From: Chryseobacterium sp. Leaf405
Lineage (GTDB): Bacteria > Bacteroidota > Bacteroidia > Flavobacteriales > Weeksellaceae
Assembly (NCBI RefSeq): GCF_001425355.1
Contig: NZ_LMQN01000016.1
Span: forward strand, 124,001 to 188,000
Direction of reading: 5' to 3'
Length of the DNA stretch: 64,000 nucleotides
Part shown: positions 1 to 9,239 of the stretch, in pieces
Layout of the letters: every line of letters begins with the position of its first letter
Position numbering within the stretch: position 1 is the first letter of the stretch
Made by a program: the position numbers and the translations under genes
Notes under the pieces: model-generated
Databases searched by the model: none
What the model was told of the DNA's origin: nothing
The model's input: the letters and a program-made list of their open reading frames with translations, nothing else

Positions 1-78
1 GTAGAATTTGACAAACATATATTTAAGCTTGGAAATGAGGAACAGACGGATCTGATGATGAGAAAAGTCTTAGATTAA
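1..78 (+). CDS. 3' end of an unidentified gene (partial)
   Basis: An open frame enters from the left edge and stops at 76-78. The 25 visible residues are charged and helix-like (ending MMRKVLD). That is too little to assign a family. The stop overlaps by three bases the stop of the convergent phosphoesterase gene on the other strand, so the two genes end tail to tail with no room for a terminator between them. Confidence 0.6.
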   Translation, partial: VEFDKHIFKLGNEEQTDLMMRKVLD

Positions 79-719
79 ATTTCATAAATTTCAGCATCCG
101 TAAAAACATAGAATCTTCCTTTTTTAGGAAGATTTTTTGTATCTAAGCCTGTGAATTCACTAAATGCAGGAAGCAATAATTGGTTTTCAGTTACCACAAA
201 GCAAGGCAGCTTTATGCTTTTTACAGAGGAATTGATAACAAATCCCGGATGTATATGTCCTGTGATTTGAAATTTTTCCTGCTTTTCTTCAAAATCATGA
301 ATAAAAATAAAATTCTCGCTTTCTAAATGTTTTGCTTTAAAATTTAAACATAATTTTGATTCCAGTTTTTTGGAAATTCTGTCATGATTTCCTTCAATTA
401 AATAAAACTGTAAATCATGATACTGATTTCTCCAGCTGCAAAATTCATCTACTTCAGAATTATCTCCTGCATGAATCAAATCTCCGACAACTACAAACTT
501 TTCAGGTTGAAAATATTCTATTAAAATTGATAATCGCTCCAAATCATTTTTAATAATATGATTGGCTAAAGCAATTCCGTTTTTACGAAAATGAGCAGTT
601 TTTCCGATATGTAAATCTGATAAAATTAAAGCTTTCTCTTTTCCCCAAAATGCTGCACGCTGGTTTGTAAGGGTGAAAATTTCATTTTTAATGGATATAT
701 TTTTTGTTACTATTTTCAT
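75..719 (-). CDS. pdeM: Ligase-associated DNA damage response phosphoesterase PdeM
   Basis: This 214-residue protein has the calcineurin-like metallophosphoesterase motifs in order: DLHIG near residue 35, GDLIHAGD near 79, GNHD near 110 and GHIHPG near 153, which bind a two-metal centre. The family is found next to ATP-dependent DNA ligases and Lhr-like helicases and is predicted to act as a nuclease or phosphodiesterase in repair. It is the last gene of the minus-strand cassette, 89 bases after the helicase. The family name comes from motif pattern plus gene context; its exact substrate cannot be told from sequence. Confidence 0.9.
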   Translation of the reverse strand: MKIVTKNISIKNEIFTLTNQRAAFWGKEKALILSDLHIGKTAHFRKNGIALANHIIKNDLERLSILIEYFQPEKFVVVGDLIHAGDNSEVDEFCSWRNQYHDLQFYLIEGNHDRISKKLESKLCLNFKAKHLESENFIFIHDFEEKQEKFQITGHIHPGFVINSSVKSIKLPCFVVTENQLLLPAFSEFTGLDTKNLPKKGRFYVFTDAEIYEI

Positions 720-808
720 ATTTTAAAAAATAATATTCAAGAATTTTCATCATTCTGAATGATGAAAATTTCTATCATAAATTCACAATTGAATCTTTAC
801 AATTCACT

Positions 809-3256
809 TTATTTAACTTTCCTTGCCTGCTCGATCAGTCGTTTTATTCTTACGTTCAGGTCTTCACTCGTCAAGGTTTGTCGCAAACTGTCAACTTTTA
901 TCGGGAAACTTAATGGGGTAAAAGTATTGGCAAATTTCAGAACTATTTTTGATTTTTCTATTCGTTTAAAGGCTTCAACCAATCTTTGTTCCTGCAATTG
1001 CATATTGAAAACTTCGGTATATGCCTGTCTTACCAAAAAATGATTCGGATCATGATCTTCCAGAACCTTGAAAATTAAACCTGCGGAACTCTGAAGCGAT
1101 TTATTTGAACGTTGCTGCCCGGGAAAATTCTGAATAACCATGCCTGAAATTACCGCAATATCCCGAAACTTCCGTCTTGCCATTTCAGCAGAGTTTATAC
1201 TTGAAATAACATCCGTCATTAAATTCTCCCGACTTAAAATTTTTTCTAAATTTTCCTCATTTAGCGGAATTTCTTTATCACTGAATAATTCAAAACCATA
1301 ATCATTCATTGCCATAGAAAATGAAATCGGAACCAATTTGGAAATTCGGTAAGCAATTAAAGCAGCCATTACTTCATGTACCAAACGCCCTTCAAAAGGA
1401 TACATAAAAAGATGATAACCTTCCCGGTTTTTAATCAGTTCAACCAAAAATTCATTCTCATCCGGAATATGTGAGCGTTCTTCCTGTTTCACCAATAAAG
1501 GATGTAAGAATTTCAGTTCTTTCTCAGAAGCTTTCGGATTCAATGCACCAGATAATTTTTCCCTTAAAAAATGACCTAAGTTTGAACTTAAAGGTAATCT
1601 TCCTCCCAAATAACTGGGAGCTAACGCTTTTCCTTTTGACAATCGGACAAAAACCGTCATATCTTTTACCATTGCGACTTCCAAAACCCGACCTGCCAGT
1701 ATAAATTTTTCTTCTTTTTTTAATTTTGAAATAAAATATTCCTCAACCATTCCGATATAGCCTCCCGAAATAAATTTTACTTTCAGCATCGCATCGCTTA
1801 CGATAGCTCCCATATTCATACGGTGAAGCATGGCAATTTTTCTTGAAGTAACTTTAAACAAACCATCTTCCATCACAACAACCTTGTGATATTCTTCATA
1901 GCTTTTTAAAGCACTTCCGCCAATCGTTAAAAAATCAAGAATACTTTTCCATTCTTCATCAGTGATTTCCTGAAAGGTATAAATCTGTTTGATTCTTTTA
2001 TAGGTTTCTTCAGGATAAAATCCGTCACCAATCGCTAATGTCATTAGAAACTGAACCAAAACGTCAAAACACAATACTTGTGGTTCACGAGGTTCAATGA
2101 CGTTATTTTTGACAGCTTCTTTCAGTGCTGCAACTTCGATTAATTCTAAAGAATGCGTAGGAACACAGTATATTTTTGATGTTTCAAAAGGGGAGTGACC
2201 GCTTCGTCCGGCTCGTTGCAGAAATCTGGCAACACCTTTTGCAGAGCCGATTTGTATGACGGTATCAACAGGTTTAAAATCAATTCCCAAATCTAAAGAA
2301 GAAGTAGAAACAACTGCTTTTAATTTTCCGTTACTCAGATTTTCTTCGATCCAGATTCTTAAATGTGCGTCAATAGAACTGTGATGGATGGCAATTTGTC
2401 CGGCAAAATCAGGATACGTATCCAACAATAATTGATACCACATCTCGCTTTGGCTTCGTGTATTGGTGAAAACAATTGTCGATTTAGATTCCAAAATAAT
2501 CGGAACCACTTTATCTGCCAATTTATTTCCCAAATGTCCTGCCCACGGTAAAATTTCAACTTCATCCGGAAAAACAGGAATAATATCAATTTTTTTATGT
2601 TCTTTGGCGGTAACTTTTGTCTTTTTTACGTCATAAGGAATTAAAACTTCCATCGCTTCTTCAAGATTTCCGATAGTTGCTGTTATTCCCCATATTTTTA
2701 TTTTGGGAACATATTTTTTTAATTGAGAAATGCCGAATTCAACCAAAACACCACGTTTTGAACCTAGCAATTCATGCCATTCATCAATAACAATAGTTTG
2801 CAAATTCAGGAAAAATCGCTGATGGTTTTTCTGCCCTAAAAGCAATTGTAAACTTTCGGGAGTAGCCACTAAAATTTCAGGCATTTTTTTCACCTGTTGC
2901 TGTCTTACTTTAGGATCTGTATCACCGTTTCTTACGCCGACAACCCAATCTAACCCAATCTCGTCCATCGCTTCCTGCATTGCCTTTGCAATATCTTTAG
3001 ACAATGAGCGGAGAGGAGTAATCCAGATCATTTTTAATCCTCCTTTGTATTTTTCAGGATGGTTCAGGAAATCTGAAATTAAAGCTAAAAAAACGGAATA
3101 TGTTTTTCCAAAGCCTGTTGGCGCAACGACCATTCCGCTATATCCATTTCCAAACTTTTGCCAGGTTTGGATCTGAAATTTAAAGGGAGAATTGCCTTTA
3201 TCCGCCATCCACTGTTGAATGACTTTATAGCCGTTGGTATTTTTAAATGTTGACAA
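809..3256 (-). CDS. Ligase-associated DEXH-box helicase (Lhr-like)
   Basis: An 815-residue superfamily 2 helicase. Walker A is APTGFGKT at residues 45-52, the DExH box reads DEWH at 158-161, motif III is TAT near 192, and motif VI is QRAGRSGH at 347-354. The long region after the two RecA-like domains matches the Lhr-core layout, with a winged helix and the DUF4145/Lhr-type C-terminal domain. Lhr-type proteins unwind DNA or RNA-DNA duplexes by 3'-5' translocation. It starts 16 bases after the ligase stop, which supports one transcript with the ligase and exonuclease and a joint role in DNA repair. Confidence 0.93.
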   Translation of the reverse strand: MSTFKNTNGYKVIQQWMADKGNSPFKFQIQTWQKFGNGYSGMVVAPTGFGKTYSVFLALISDFLNHPEKYKGGLKMIWITPLRSLSKDIAKAMQEAMDEIGLDWVVGVRNGDTDPKVRQQQVKKMPEILVATPESLQLLLGQKNHQRFFLNLQTIVIDEWHELLGSKRGVLVEFGISQLKKYVPKIKIWGITATIGNLEEAMEVLIPYDVKKTKVTAKEHKKIDIIPVFPDEVEILPWAGHLGNKLADKVVPIILESKSTIVFTNTRSQSEMWYQLLLDTYPDFAGQIAIHHSSIDAHLRIWIEENLSNGKLKAVVSTSSLDLGIDFKPVDTVIQIGSAKGVARFLQRAGRSGHSPFETSKIYCVPTHSLELIEVAALKEAVKNNVIEPREPQVLCFDVLVQFLMTLAIGDGFYPEETYKRIKQIYTFQEITDEEWKSILDFLTIGGSALKSYEEYHKVVVMEDGLFKVTSRKIAMLHRMNMGAIVSDAMLKVKFISGGYIGMVEEYFISKLKKEEKFILAGRVLEVAMVKDMTVFVRLSKGKALAPSYLGGRLPLSSNLGHFLREKLSGALNPKASEKELKFLHPLLVKQEERSHIPDENEFLVELIKNREGYHLFMYPFEGRLVHEVMAALIAYRISKLVPISFSMAMNDYGFELFSDKEIPLNEENLEKILSRENLMTDVISSINSAEMARRKFRDIAVISGMVIQNFPGQQRSNKSLQSSAGLIFKVLEDHDPNHFLVRQAYTEVFNMQLQEQRLVEAFKRIEKSKIVLKFANTFTPLSFPIKVDSLRQTLTSEDLNVRIKRLIEQARKVK

Positions 3257-3272
3257 ATTATTAATTAGTTTA

Positions 3273-4853
3273 TTATTGTATCAATTTTTTAATCTCTTCA
3301 ATATCATCAATATCATTTACGGTTTTATCTTTCCGCCACCTTAAAATCCTTGGAAATCGCAATGCAACACCACTTTTATGACGGTTACTGAAGCCAATTC
3401 CTTCAAAAGCAATTTCGAAAACAAGCTCTGCCTTTACAGTTCGTACAGGTCCGAATTTTTCTATAGCATTTTTATTTACAAATTTGCTGACTTCCATAAT
3501 TTCTTTATCCGTCAAACCCGAATAGGCTTTTGCAATAGTAACCAATGCGTCGCCACTTTTCACTGCAAAACTGTAATCGGTGTAATAAGCGCTTCGTCTT
3601 CCGCTGCCTTTCTGAGCGTAAATTAAAACAGCATCAATCGTTAGCGGACTAATTTTCCATTTCCACCAATCACCTTTTTTTCTGCCGGAATGATAATGTG
3701 AATTTTTCTGTTTCAGCATTAAACCTTCGCTGTTAATCTCTCTTGAATTTTCTCTGATTTGATTTAAATCTTCCCAATTTTCAAAATTGATAACTTGAGA
3801 AAGCTTAATTTTTTCAGGATTTTCATTCAACAATAATTCTTCCAGCATTGCTCTTCTTGCAGAAATTGGCTTTTCACGCAAATCATTACCTTCCAATTCC
3901 AACAGATCATAGCAAAAAACTTCAATCGGAATTTCAGAAAGCATTTTTTTTGTTAACGTCTTTCTGTTTAATCTTTTCTGTAATTCATTAAAATTTAAAA
4001 CTTTACCCTCATGAACGGCAAGAATTTCTCCATCTAAAACAAAATTCCCCTTCATTGCCTGTATGGTTTCTGCAATTTCCGGAAACTGTTCTGTTACCAA
4101 TTCTTCGCCTCGCGACCAAATAAAAACTTCATCATTTCTTCTGATGATTTGCCCACGAATTCCATCCCATTTATATTCAATTTGCCATTCTTCCGGAGTT
4201 CCGAGTTCTTCAAGTTCTTTTTCTAAAGGATAAGCCAAGCAAAAAGGATATGGTTTTGAATTGTCCGGGTTAATATTTTCCGCTGAAATCAGTTCTTTAA
4301 AAGAAACTTCATCAGGTTGCCATTTTCCCATCAGGCTATGCATTAAGGTACTTGCTTCCTGTCCGGAAAACTTGGTTAAGGAATTAATTAATGTTTTAGA
4401 TGAAACACCAATTCTGAAACTTCCCCCCAATAGTTTATTGAAAATCAAACGTTCTGTATAATCCAGACCATTCCATGAATTGAGCACAAATTCTTTCTTT
4501 TCAGCGTCGGTCTTAGTTTTCAGACTGATAATTTCATTCATCCATTCTGAAAGTGTTTTTTCTATTTTTTCGGTTGGCGGAGGAAGAATTAATGAAATGG
4601 TCTCCCCTAAATCTCCGACTGAAGAATAGCTTTCCTGAAACAGCCAAAAAGGCAATTGTGTAATTTCCAATGCCCATTCTTTCATGTAATTTGTATTAAT
4701 ATTTCTCTTCGGTCTTTTTCCTGTAAATAATGCGATGAACCACAATTTATCTTCATCAGGAGCTCGTTCCAGATAATCAATGATTGCATCAATTTTTGCG
4801 TTGGTTTTATTGGTGCTTTCTAAGGCGTTGATCAGATCTGCAAAATGTTTCAT
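3273..4853 (-). CDS. ATP-dependent DNA ligase
   Basis: A 526-residue ligase with an N-terminal helical DNA-binding domain (about 1-200), an adenylation domain with the KxDG nucleotidyl motif EYKWDG (catalytic Lys228), the downstream motif DGEIL near 275, and a C-terminal OB fold. It would seal nicks using ATP, in addition to the NAD-dependent LigA expected elsewhere in the genome. Its ATG overlaps the exonuclease stop by four bases (ATGA), so translation is probably coupled. Ligases of this class always sit beside the exonuclease and Lhr-like helicase, as here. Confidence 0.95.
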   Translation of the reverse strand: MKHFADLINALESTNKTNAKIDAIIDYLERAPDEDKLWFIALFTGKRPKRNINTNYMKEWALEITQLPFWLFQESYSSVGDLGETISLILPPPTEKIEKTLSEWMNEIISLKTKTDAEKKEFVLNSWNGLDYTERLIFNKLLGGSFRIGVSSKTLINSLTKFSGQEASTLMHSLMGKWQPDEVSFKELISAENINPDNSKPYPFCLAYPLEKELEELGTPEEWQIEYKWDGIRGQIIRRNDEVFIWSRGEELVTEQFPEIAETIQAMKGNFVLDGEILAVHEGKVLNFNELQKRLNRKTLTKKMLSEIPIEVFCYDLLELEGNDLREKPISARRAMLEELLLNENPEKIKLSQVINFENWEDLNQIRENSREINSEGLMLKQKNSHYHSGRKKGDWWKWKISPLTIDAVLIYAQKGSGRRSAYYTDYSFAVKSGDALVTIAKAYSGLTDKEIMEVSKFVNKNAIEKFGPVRTVKAELVFEIAFEGIGFSNRHKSGVALRFPRILRWRKDKTVNDIDDIEEIKKLIQ

Positions 4854-5872
4854 GACTGAGGATTTTCAGTGGTTTCTTTTTCTACTTCATCATCATCGTT
4901 GCCGTATAATGTTTCCACAACGTCGGATTTTATTCCGATTTCGTTTAAATATTTAGAAAAAACTTCAGTTTGTCCATGCGTTACATGTACAATTTCCGCT
5001 TCAGTAGCTTTTATAGCCTGTAATAAACCTTTCCAGTCGGCATGGTCGCTCATTGGGAATCCTGCATCGGCGCTTCGCCATCTTCTGGCGCCCCGAACCT
5101 GCATCCAGCCTGAGCAAATTGCGGTTGCAGCATCAGGAATTTTTTTAATCACATTACTATCCAACAAGGCAGGCGGAACGATAACAATTTCACCCTGAAC
5201 ATGTTTGATATTTTCCCTAAAATCAGGAATTTCGTAATCAGGAAGTACAATTCCCACTTCTTCGAAAGCCTGATTAAGTTTGCCAATAGAGTAATGAACA
5301 TGAATTTTCCCTAAACTTTCTACCGCCTTCATAATTCGTTGCGCTTTTCCTAAAGAATATCCGATAAAAACAGACGTTTTTTGATTTTCTTTATTTTTCA
5401 ATACCCAACTTTGCATTTTTTTATTCAGATCATCTACTTCTAACCAATTGTAAATAGGAAGCCCAAATGTACTTTCTGTTACAAACTCATTGCATTTTAC
5501 CACTTCGAAAGGTGTACTTAATCCGTCATTCTGAACTTTGTAATCACCTGAAATCACACTTACATAACCTTTGTATTCCAAACGAATTTGCGCCGAACCT
5601 ATGATATGACCTGCCGGATGAAGTGAAAGTTTAACCCCATTGATATTTAAAACTTCATCATATTGTAACGTCTGACATTCGATATCTTCAGCAATTCTTT
5701 TCTTTAAGATTGGTTTTGTGAAATGATGACAGAGATATTTTTTCATTCCCCAACGGGCATGATCGGCGTGACCATGAGTAATGACCGCCAAATCTACAGG
5801 TCGCCAGGGATCAATATAAAATTTCCCTTGTGGACAGTAAATTCCTTTATTTGTAAATGTGATTAATTTCAA
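4850..5872 (-). CDS. Ligase-associated DNA exonuclease (MBL/beta-CASP fold)
   Basis: A 340-residue metallo-beta-lactamase-fold nuclease. The zinc signature HGHADH lies at residues 33-38, a second histidine motif HPAGH at about 86-90, and SDHADW near 278-283 as in the beta-CASP family (SNM1/Artemis-like). It is the first gene of the repair cassette and probably trims DNA ends before ligation. The 91-base gap from the upstream MocR gene, which is on the same strand, leaves room for a separate promoter, though I do not see a strong one. Confidence 0.93.
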   Translation of the reverse strand: MKLITFTNKGIYCPQGKFYIDPWRPVDLAVITHGHADHARWGMKKYLCHHFTKPILKKRIAEDIECQTLQYDEVLNINGVKLSLHPAGHIIGSAQIRLEYKGYVSVISGDYKVQNDGLSTPFEVVKCNEFVTESTFGLPIYNWLEVDDLNKKMQSWVLKNKENQKTSVFIGYSLGKAQRIMKAVESLGKIHVHYSIGKLNQAFEEVGIVLPDYEIPDFRENIKHVQGEIVIVPPALLDSNVIKKIPDAATAICSGWMQVRGARRWRSADAGFPMSDHADWKGLLQAIKATEAEIVHVTHGQTEVFSKYLNEIGIKSDVVETLYGNDDDEVEKETTENPQS

Positions 5873-5963
5873 TGGTATTACAGATTTTCATGTATTATTC
5901 AAAAATCTAACCAATTGTTTTAACAATTAAATATTTTCAGTCTTTTTAGATTTTATATTAAAA

Positions 5964-7448
5964 TTAATGAGAAATTGCTTTTACAGCTTTTGTGAAAATT
6001 TCAACTGATTTTTCCATTTCGTCAAAATTTAAATTTCCGAATCCTAAACGCATTGCGGTAAGATCTTTATTTTGATATAATAAAGTTTTCGGAATAAATA
6101 AATTATTCTGAGCACAATTCTTTGAAAGTTGCATCAAATTGACAGGGATTTTCCATTCTGTCCAAATTGCCAGTCCGCCCGAAGGTTTTTCAAAATGTAA
6201 AAAATTCCCTAAATTATCTTCAATCAACTGAATAAAATAATCCCGCCTTTCCTGATAGATTTTCAATGATTTTTTTAAATAACGGTTAATTTCTCCTTCC
6301 GCAATCATTTCACCTAAAACGTGTTCCATTAAAATATCGCCTTGCCGGTCAATAATTCCAAGATATTTTCGCATTTCGATCATCAGATTTTCGGGAGCAA
6401 CTATAAATCCTGTTCTAAAACCTGGTGCTAAAGATTTTCCAAAAGATCCCATGTAAATGACCATTCCATTCGTATCGGCACTTGCCAGTGGAAGGATAGG
6501 GCTTTTATCATAATGAAAATCGTAGTCGTAATCATCTTCCAAAATAATAAATCCGAATTCGTTGGCGAGATTCAATAATTCCAATCGTCGTTGTGCACTT
6601 AAAGTTACGGTTGTGGGATAATGATGATGCGGTGTTAGATACAACATTCTGATTTTTTGTTTTTGACAGATTTTTCTTACTTCATCTACATTAATTCCTT
6701 CATTATCAATAGGAATTGTAACAATATTTACTCCTGTTTTTTGGAAAATCATATTAACAGAAAAATAACTCAGAGAACCAATCAAAACAGTATCACCCGG
6801 ATTCAATAGAATTTCAGAAACAATATAGATGCTCATTTCCGTACTACGGGTGATGAGTAAATTATCATTTGAAATCGCTAATCCTCTTGATAAATTTAAG
6901 TATTGAGAAAGGTTTTTCTTGAAAAATTCGCTTCCATCGTGATTGTAGTATCCAATTTTATGAGCTTTCCTTTTTAAAGCAGAGCTGTAAAGTCTTGATT
7001 GCTGATCAATCTGAGTTAAACGAATATCTGGAGATCCATCATTAAAAACAAATTCACAGTTTGAATGTTCAAAAGGATTATCTAAAATATTTGATTTTTT
7101 AAAAGTAAAACCTGTAGTTTTTGGATAATTTTTAAGTTTCTCTTTATTAAAATTATTAAAAGCAATTAGCTTTTCATCATTTTTTCCAATAATGAAGGTT
7201 CCTTTATTAGGTACACTTTCTACCCAACCTTGTGCAAAAAGTTCATCGTAAACTGCTACAATCGTATTTCTGTGAACTTCTAAAATTTGACTTAAAGACC
7301 GTGTTCCAGGCAGTTTAACTCCAAAAGGAAGATAACCTCTCTGAATAGAATTAATCAATTGATTCGTAATCTGCATAAAAATAGCAAGATCCGAATCTCT
7401 GTCGATTTTAATAAAACTTTTATAAGGAATATCAACCGGACTATTCAT
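5964..7448 (-). CDS. MocR-type regulator (GntR wHTH fused to aminotransferase domain)
   Basis: This 494-residue protein has an N-terminal GntR-like winged helix (about 15-90, with the recognition-helix stretch SLSQILEVHRNT) joined to a fold-type I aminotransferase domain. The PLP lysine is K338 in GSFGKSLAPGF, and the region EDDYDYDF near 304 is typical of the MocR/PdxR/GabR group. Such proteins sense PLP-linked amines and usually control the divergent neighbour. Here the divergent neighbour, 65 bases away, is the biotin operon, which encodes two PLP enzymes. The regulator family is clear; biotin-pathway control is inferred from position only. A PdxR-like role in vitamin B6 control is the main alternative. 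Confidence 0.88.
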   Translation of the reverse strand: MNSPVDIPYKSFIKIDRDSDLAIFMQITNQLINSIQRGYLPFGVKLPGTRSLSQILEVHRNTIVAVYDELFAQGWVESVPNKGTFIIGKNDEKLIAFNNFNKEKLKNYPKTTGFTFKKSNILDNPFEHSNCEFVFNDGSPDIRLTQIDQQSRLYSSALKRKAHKIGYYNHDGSEFFKKNLSQYLNLSRGLAISNDNLLITRSTEMSIYIVSEILLNPGDTVLIGSLSYFSVNMIFQKTGVNIVTIPIDNEGINVDEVRKICQKQKIRMLYLTPHHHYPTTVTLSAQRRLELLNLANEFGFIILEDDYDYDFHYDKSPILPLASADTNGMVIYMGSFGKSLAPGFRTGFIVAPENLMIEMRKYLGIIDRQGDILMEHVLGEMIAEGEINRYLKKSLKIYQERRDYFIQLIEDNLGNFLHFEKPSGGLAIWTEWKIPVNLMQLSKNCAQNNLFIPKTLLYQNKDLTAMRLGFGNLNFDEMEKSVEIFTKAVKAISH

Positions 7449-7460
7449 AATATAAAAACT

Positions 7461-7478
7461 GGTACCAATGAACCATCC
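7461..7478. promoter_or_regulatory. Candidate MocR operator upstream of the biotin operon
   Basis: The sequence ggtaccaatgaaccatcc holds two direct copies of ACCA (7464-7467 and 7472-7475, ACCAAT and ACCATC) eight bases apart, plus the palindrome GGTACC. It lies where the -33 contact of the operon promoter should be, and no TTG is present there. GabR-type MocR proteins bind direct repeats containing ACCA, so activation from this site is plausible but unproven. Confidence 0.35.
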
Positions 7479-7488
7479 GGCAATATAC

Positions 7489-7496
7489 TACTTTTG
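7489..7496 (+). promoter_or_regulatory. Bacteroidetes -7 element of the biotin operon
   Basis: TACTTTTG matches TAnnTTTG exactly. It would start transcription about 6 bases downstream, giving a leader of only some 10-12 bases before the ATG at 7514. No TTG is visible at -33, which fits dependence on an activator. Confidence 0.5.
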
Positions 7497-7513
7497 AAAC
7501 AAAACAAAAAAGA

Positions 7514-8137
7514 ATGGAATTCTACGATCTTTTAGAAAAAATAGTTCAACATAATGAAATCCACGCCAAATGGTTGAACACACTTTCTTTCATGGAAAAT
7601 GCAGGAGCTAGGAAAATATCTGCCTGCGAACATCCTACGAAAGTAAGTTTGATACAACTAAAACATGCAACAGAAGAGCATCGTCATGCTTTTTATCTGA
7701 AAAAACAAATTGGGAAAATTGATTCAGAATTTTGTAAAACATATGAAAAGGATGAACTTTTGGCTTCAATGGCGACTCGACAATATCTTAATTCTCTTGA
7801 CATTAAAGCCTGTAAATATCTTCTGGAAATATTTCGGCTGAAAAAAGAAGAACTAAAATATGCGGCCTATCTTTTTGTTACGTATGCAATTGAAGTTCGT
7901 GCCGATGAATTATATCCAATTTATCAGGAAATCCTCACAAAAACATCTTCAAAAATCATGGTAAAGTCAATCATTTTGGAAGAAGAAGGACATTTGGAAG
8001 AAATGATTCATCAATTGAATGAATTTTCTGAAGATTGGAAAGTTCATGCAGGAGTTATCATAAACATTGAGCAAAACTTGTACAAAGAATGGATTCTTGC
8101 AATTTCTAAGGAAATTTTAGAATTAAAATATGCTTAA
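7514..8137 (+). CDS. Ferritin-like diiron-type protein, first gene of the biotin operon
   Basis: I do not recognise a named family for this 207-residue protein. It is all helical and shows the spacing of a ferritin-like diiron carboxylate site: E28 in helix 1, E55xxH58 (in EEHRH) in helix 2, E127 (YAIEVRADE) in helix 3, and E157xxH160 (EEEGH) in helix 4. Diiron proteins of this build include oxygenases, desaturases and rubrerythrin-like peroxidases. There is no signal peptide and no rubredoxin domain. Its last eight bases overlap the bioF start, so the two are translationally coupled, and the operon holds no known pimeloyl-forming gene. I infer a biotin-pathway role, perhaps in making the pimeloyl precursor. 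A protective or iron-storage role is the alternative. Confidence 0.65.
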   Translation: MEFYDLLEKIVQHNEIHAKWLNTLSFMENAGARKISACEHPTKVSLIQLKHATEEHRHAFYLKKQIGKIDSEFCKTYEKDELLASMATRQYLNSLDIKACKYLLEIFRLKKEELKYAAYLFVTYAIEVRADELYPIYQEILTKTSSKIMVKSIILEEEGHLEEMIHQLNEFSEDWKVHAGVIINIEQNLYKEWILAISKEILELKYA

Positions 8138-9239
8138 TAATTTTAACCATTTTAGTGAAAAATTAGAAAAAAGACAGAGGGAAGGGACATTAAGAATTTT
8201 AATGCCAAAACAAGAAGGAATAGATTTTTATTCTAATGATTATTTGGGATTAGCAAGAAATAAAAAGTTTCAGAATCTATTGGTAAAACAGGTTTTGAAA
8301 AATCCTGAATTACTGTCAGGAAGTACCGGATCAAGATTAATAAGTGGAAACAGTTCTGCTGTTATTGAAACGGAAGATTTCATTGCAAAAGAGCATCAAT
8401 ATGAATCAGCTTTGCTTTTTTCTTCTGGGTATAATGCTAATTTGGCTTTGTTTTCCACACTTCCGACCCGTCATGATGTGATTATTGTGGATGACCAGAT
8501 TCACCGATCCGTTCATGATGCCTGCAAATTGTCTCATGCGAAAAAATTGAAGTTTGAACATAATAACCCTGGACATTTAGAAGATGTTTTAAAAAGACAA
8601 AATGGACAATGCTATGTAGCAATAGAAAGTTTGTATTCTATGGATGGAGATGTTGCCGATATTCATGAAATTGTAAAAATAACAGAAAAATATAAAGCGG
8701 GACTTATTGTTGATGAAGCACACGCTTTTGGTGTTTTTGGATATGGTTTAATTGATCAATTTAATTTGCAGGAAAAAGTTTTAGCTACAGTTCTCGCTTA
8801 CGGAAAAGCTCTGGGAACGCACGGTGCAGCAATTGTTACCAATGATGTCATAAAATCTTACTTAATCAATTTTGCATCTCCATTTATCTATACCACTTCA
8901 GCGCATGATTTTCTTTGGATGAGCATTAAAAAAGGATATTATTTTTTAAGGGAAAATTGTGAATTATCAAACGAATTACAGAAAAATATTAAAATTTTTC
9001 GGAAACAGAATTTGAAAAGTCCGTCTTCTGAAAACAGTCCAATTCAATCCATTTTAATTCCCGACAATCATCAATTGAGAATGTTAAAAGAAGCTTTATT
9101 GAATAAAGGATTTCTGACGTATGCTGTTTTTAGTCCGACTGTAAAAGAAGGAACAGAAAGATTGAGGATTTGCCTGCATAGTTTTAATACGGAAGAAGAA
9201 ATTTTAGAATTGACAAAAATTATTAAAGAATTTATATGA
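8130..9239 (+). CDS. bioF: 8-amino-7-oxononanoate synthase
   Basis: A 369-residue alpha-oxoamine synthase that condenses a pimeloyl thioester with L-alanine to give KAPA (8-amino-7-oxononanoate), the first committed ring-building step of biotin. FYSNDYLGL sits near residue 33, the PLP-pocket DEAH at 195-198, and the Schiff-base lysine K226 in AYGKALGTHG. Length is close to the E. coli enzyme (384). It overlaps the upstream diiron gene by eight bases and bioD by four (ATGA). Specificity is set by the flanking bioD, bioB and bioA; alone it could be confused with other family members. Confidence 0.95.
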   Translation: MLNNFNHFSEKLEKRQREGTLRILMPKQEGIDFYSNDYLGLARNKKFQNLLVKQVLKNPELLSGSTGSRLISGNSSAVIETEDFIAKEHQYESALLFSSGYNANLALFSTLPTRHDVIIVDDQIHRSVHDACKLSHAKKLKFEHNNPGHLEDVLKRQNGQCYVAIESLYSMDGDVADIHEIVKITEKYKAGLIVDEAHAFGVFGYGLIDQFNLQEKVLATVLAYGKALGTHGAAIVTNDVIKSYLINFASPFIYTTSAHDFLWMSIKKGYYFLRENCELSNELQKNIKIFRKQNLKSPSSENSPIQSILIPDNHQLRMLKEALLNKGFLTYAVFSPTVKEGTERLRICLHSFNTEEEILELTKIIKEFI

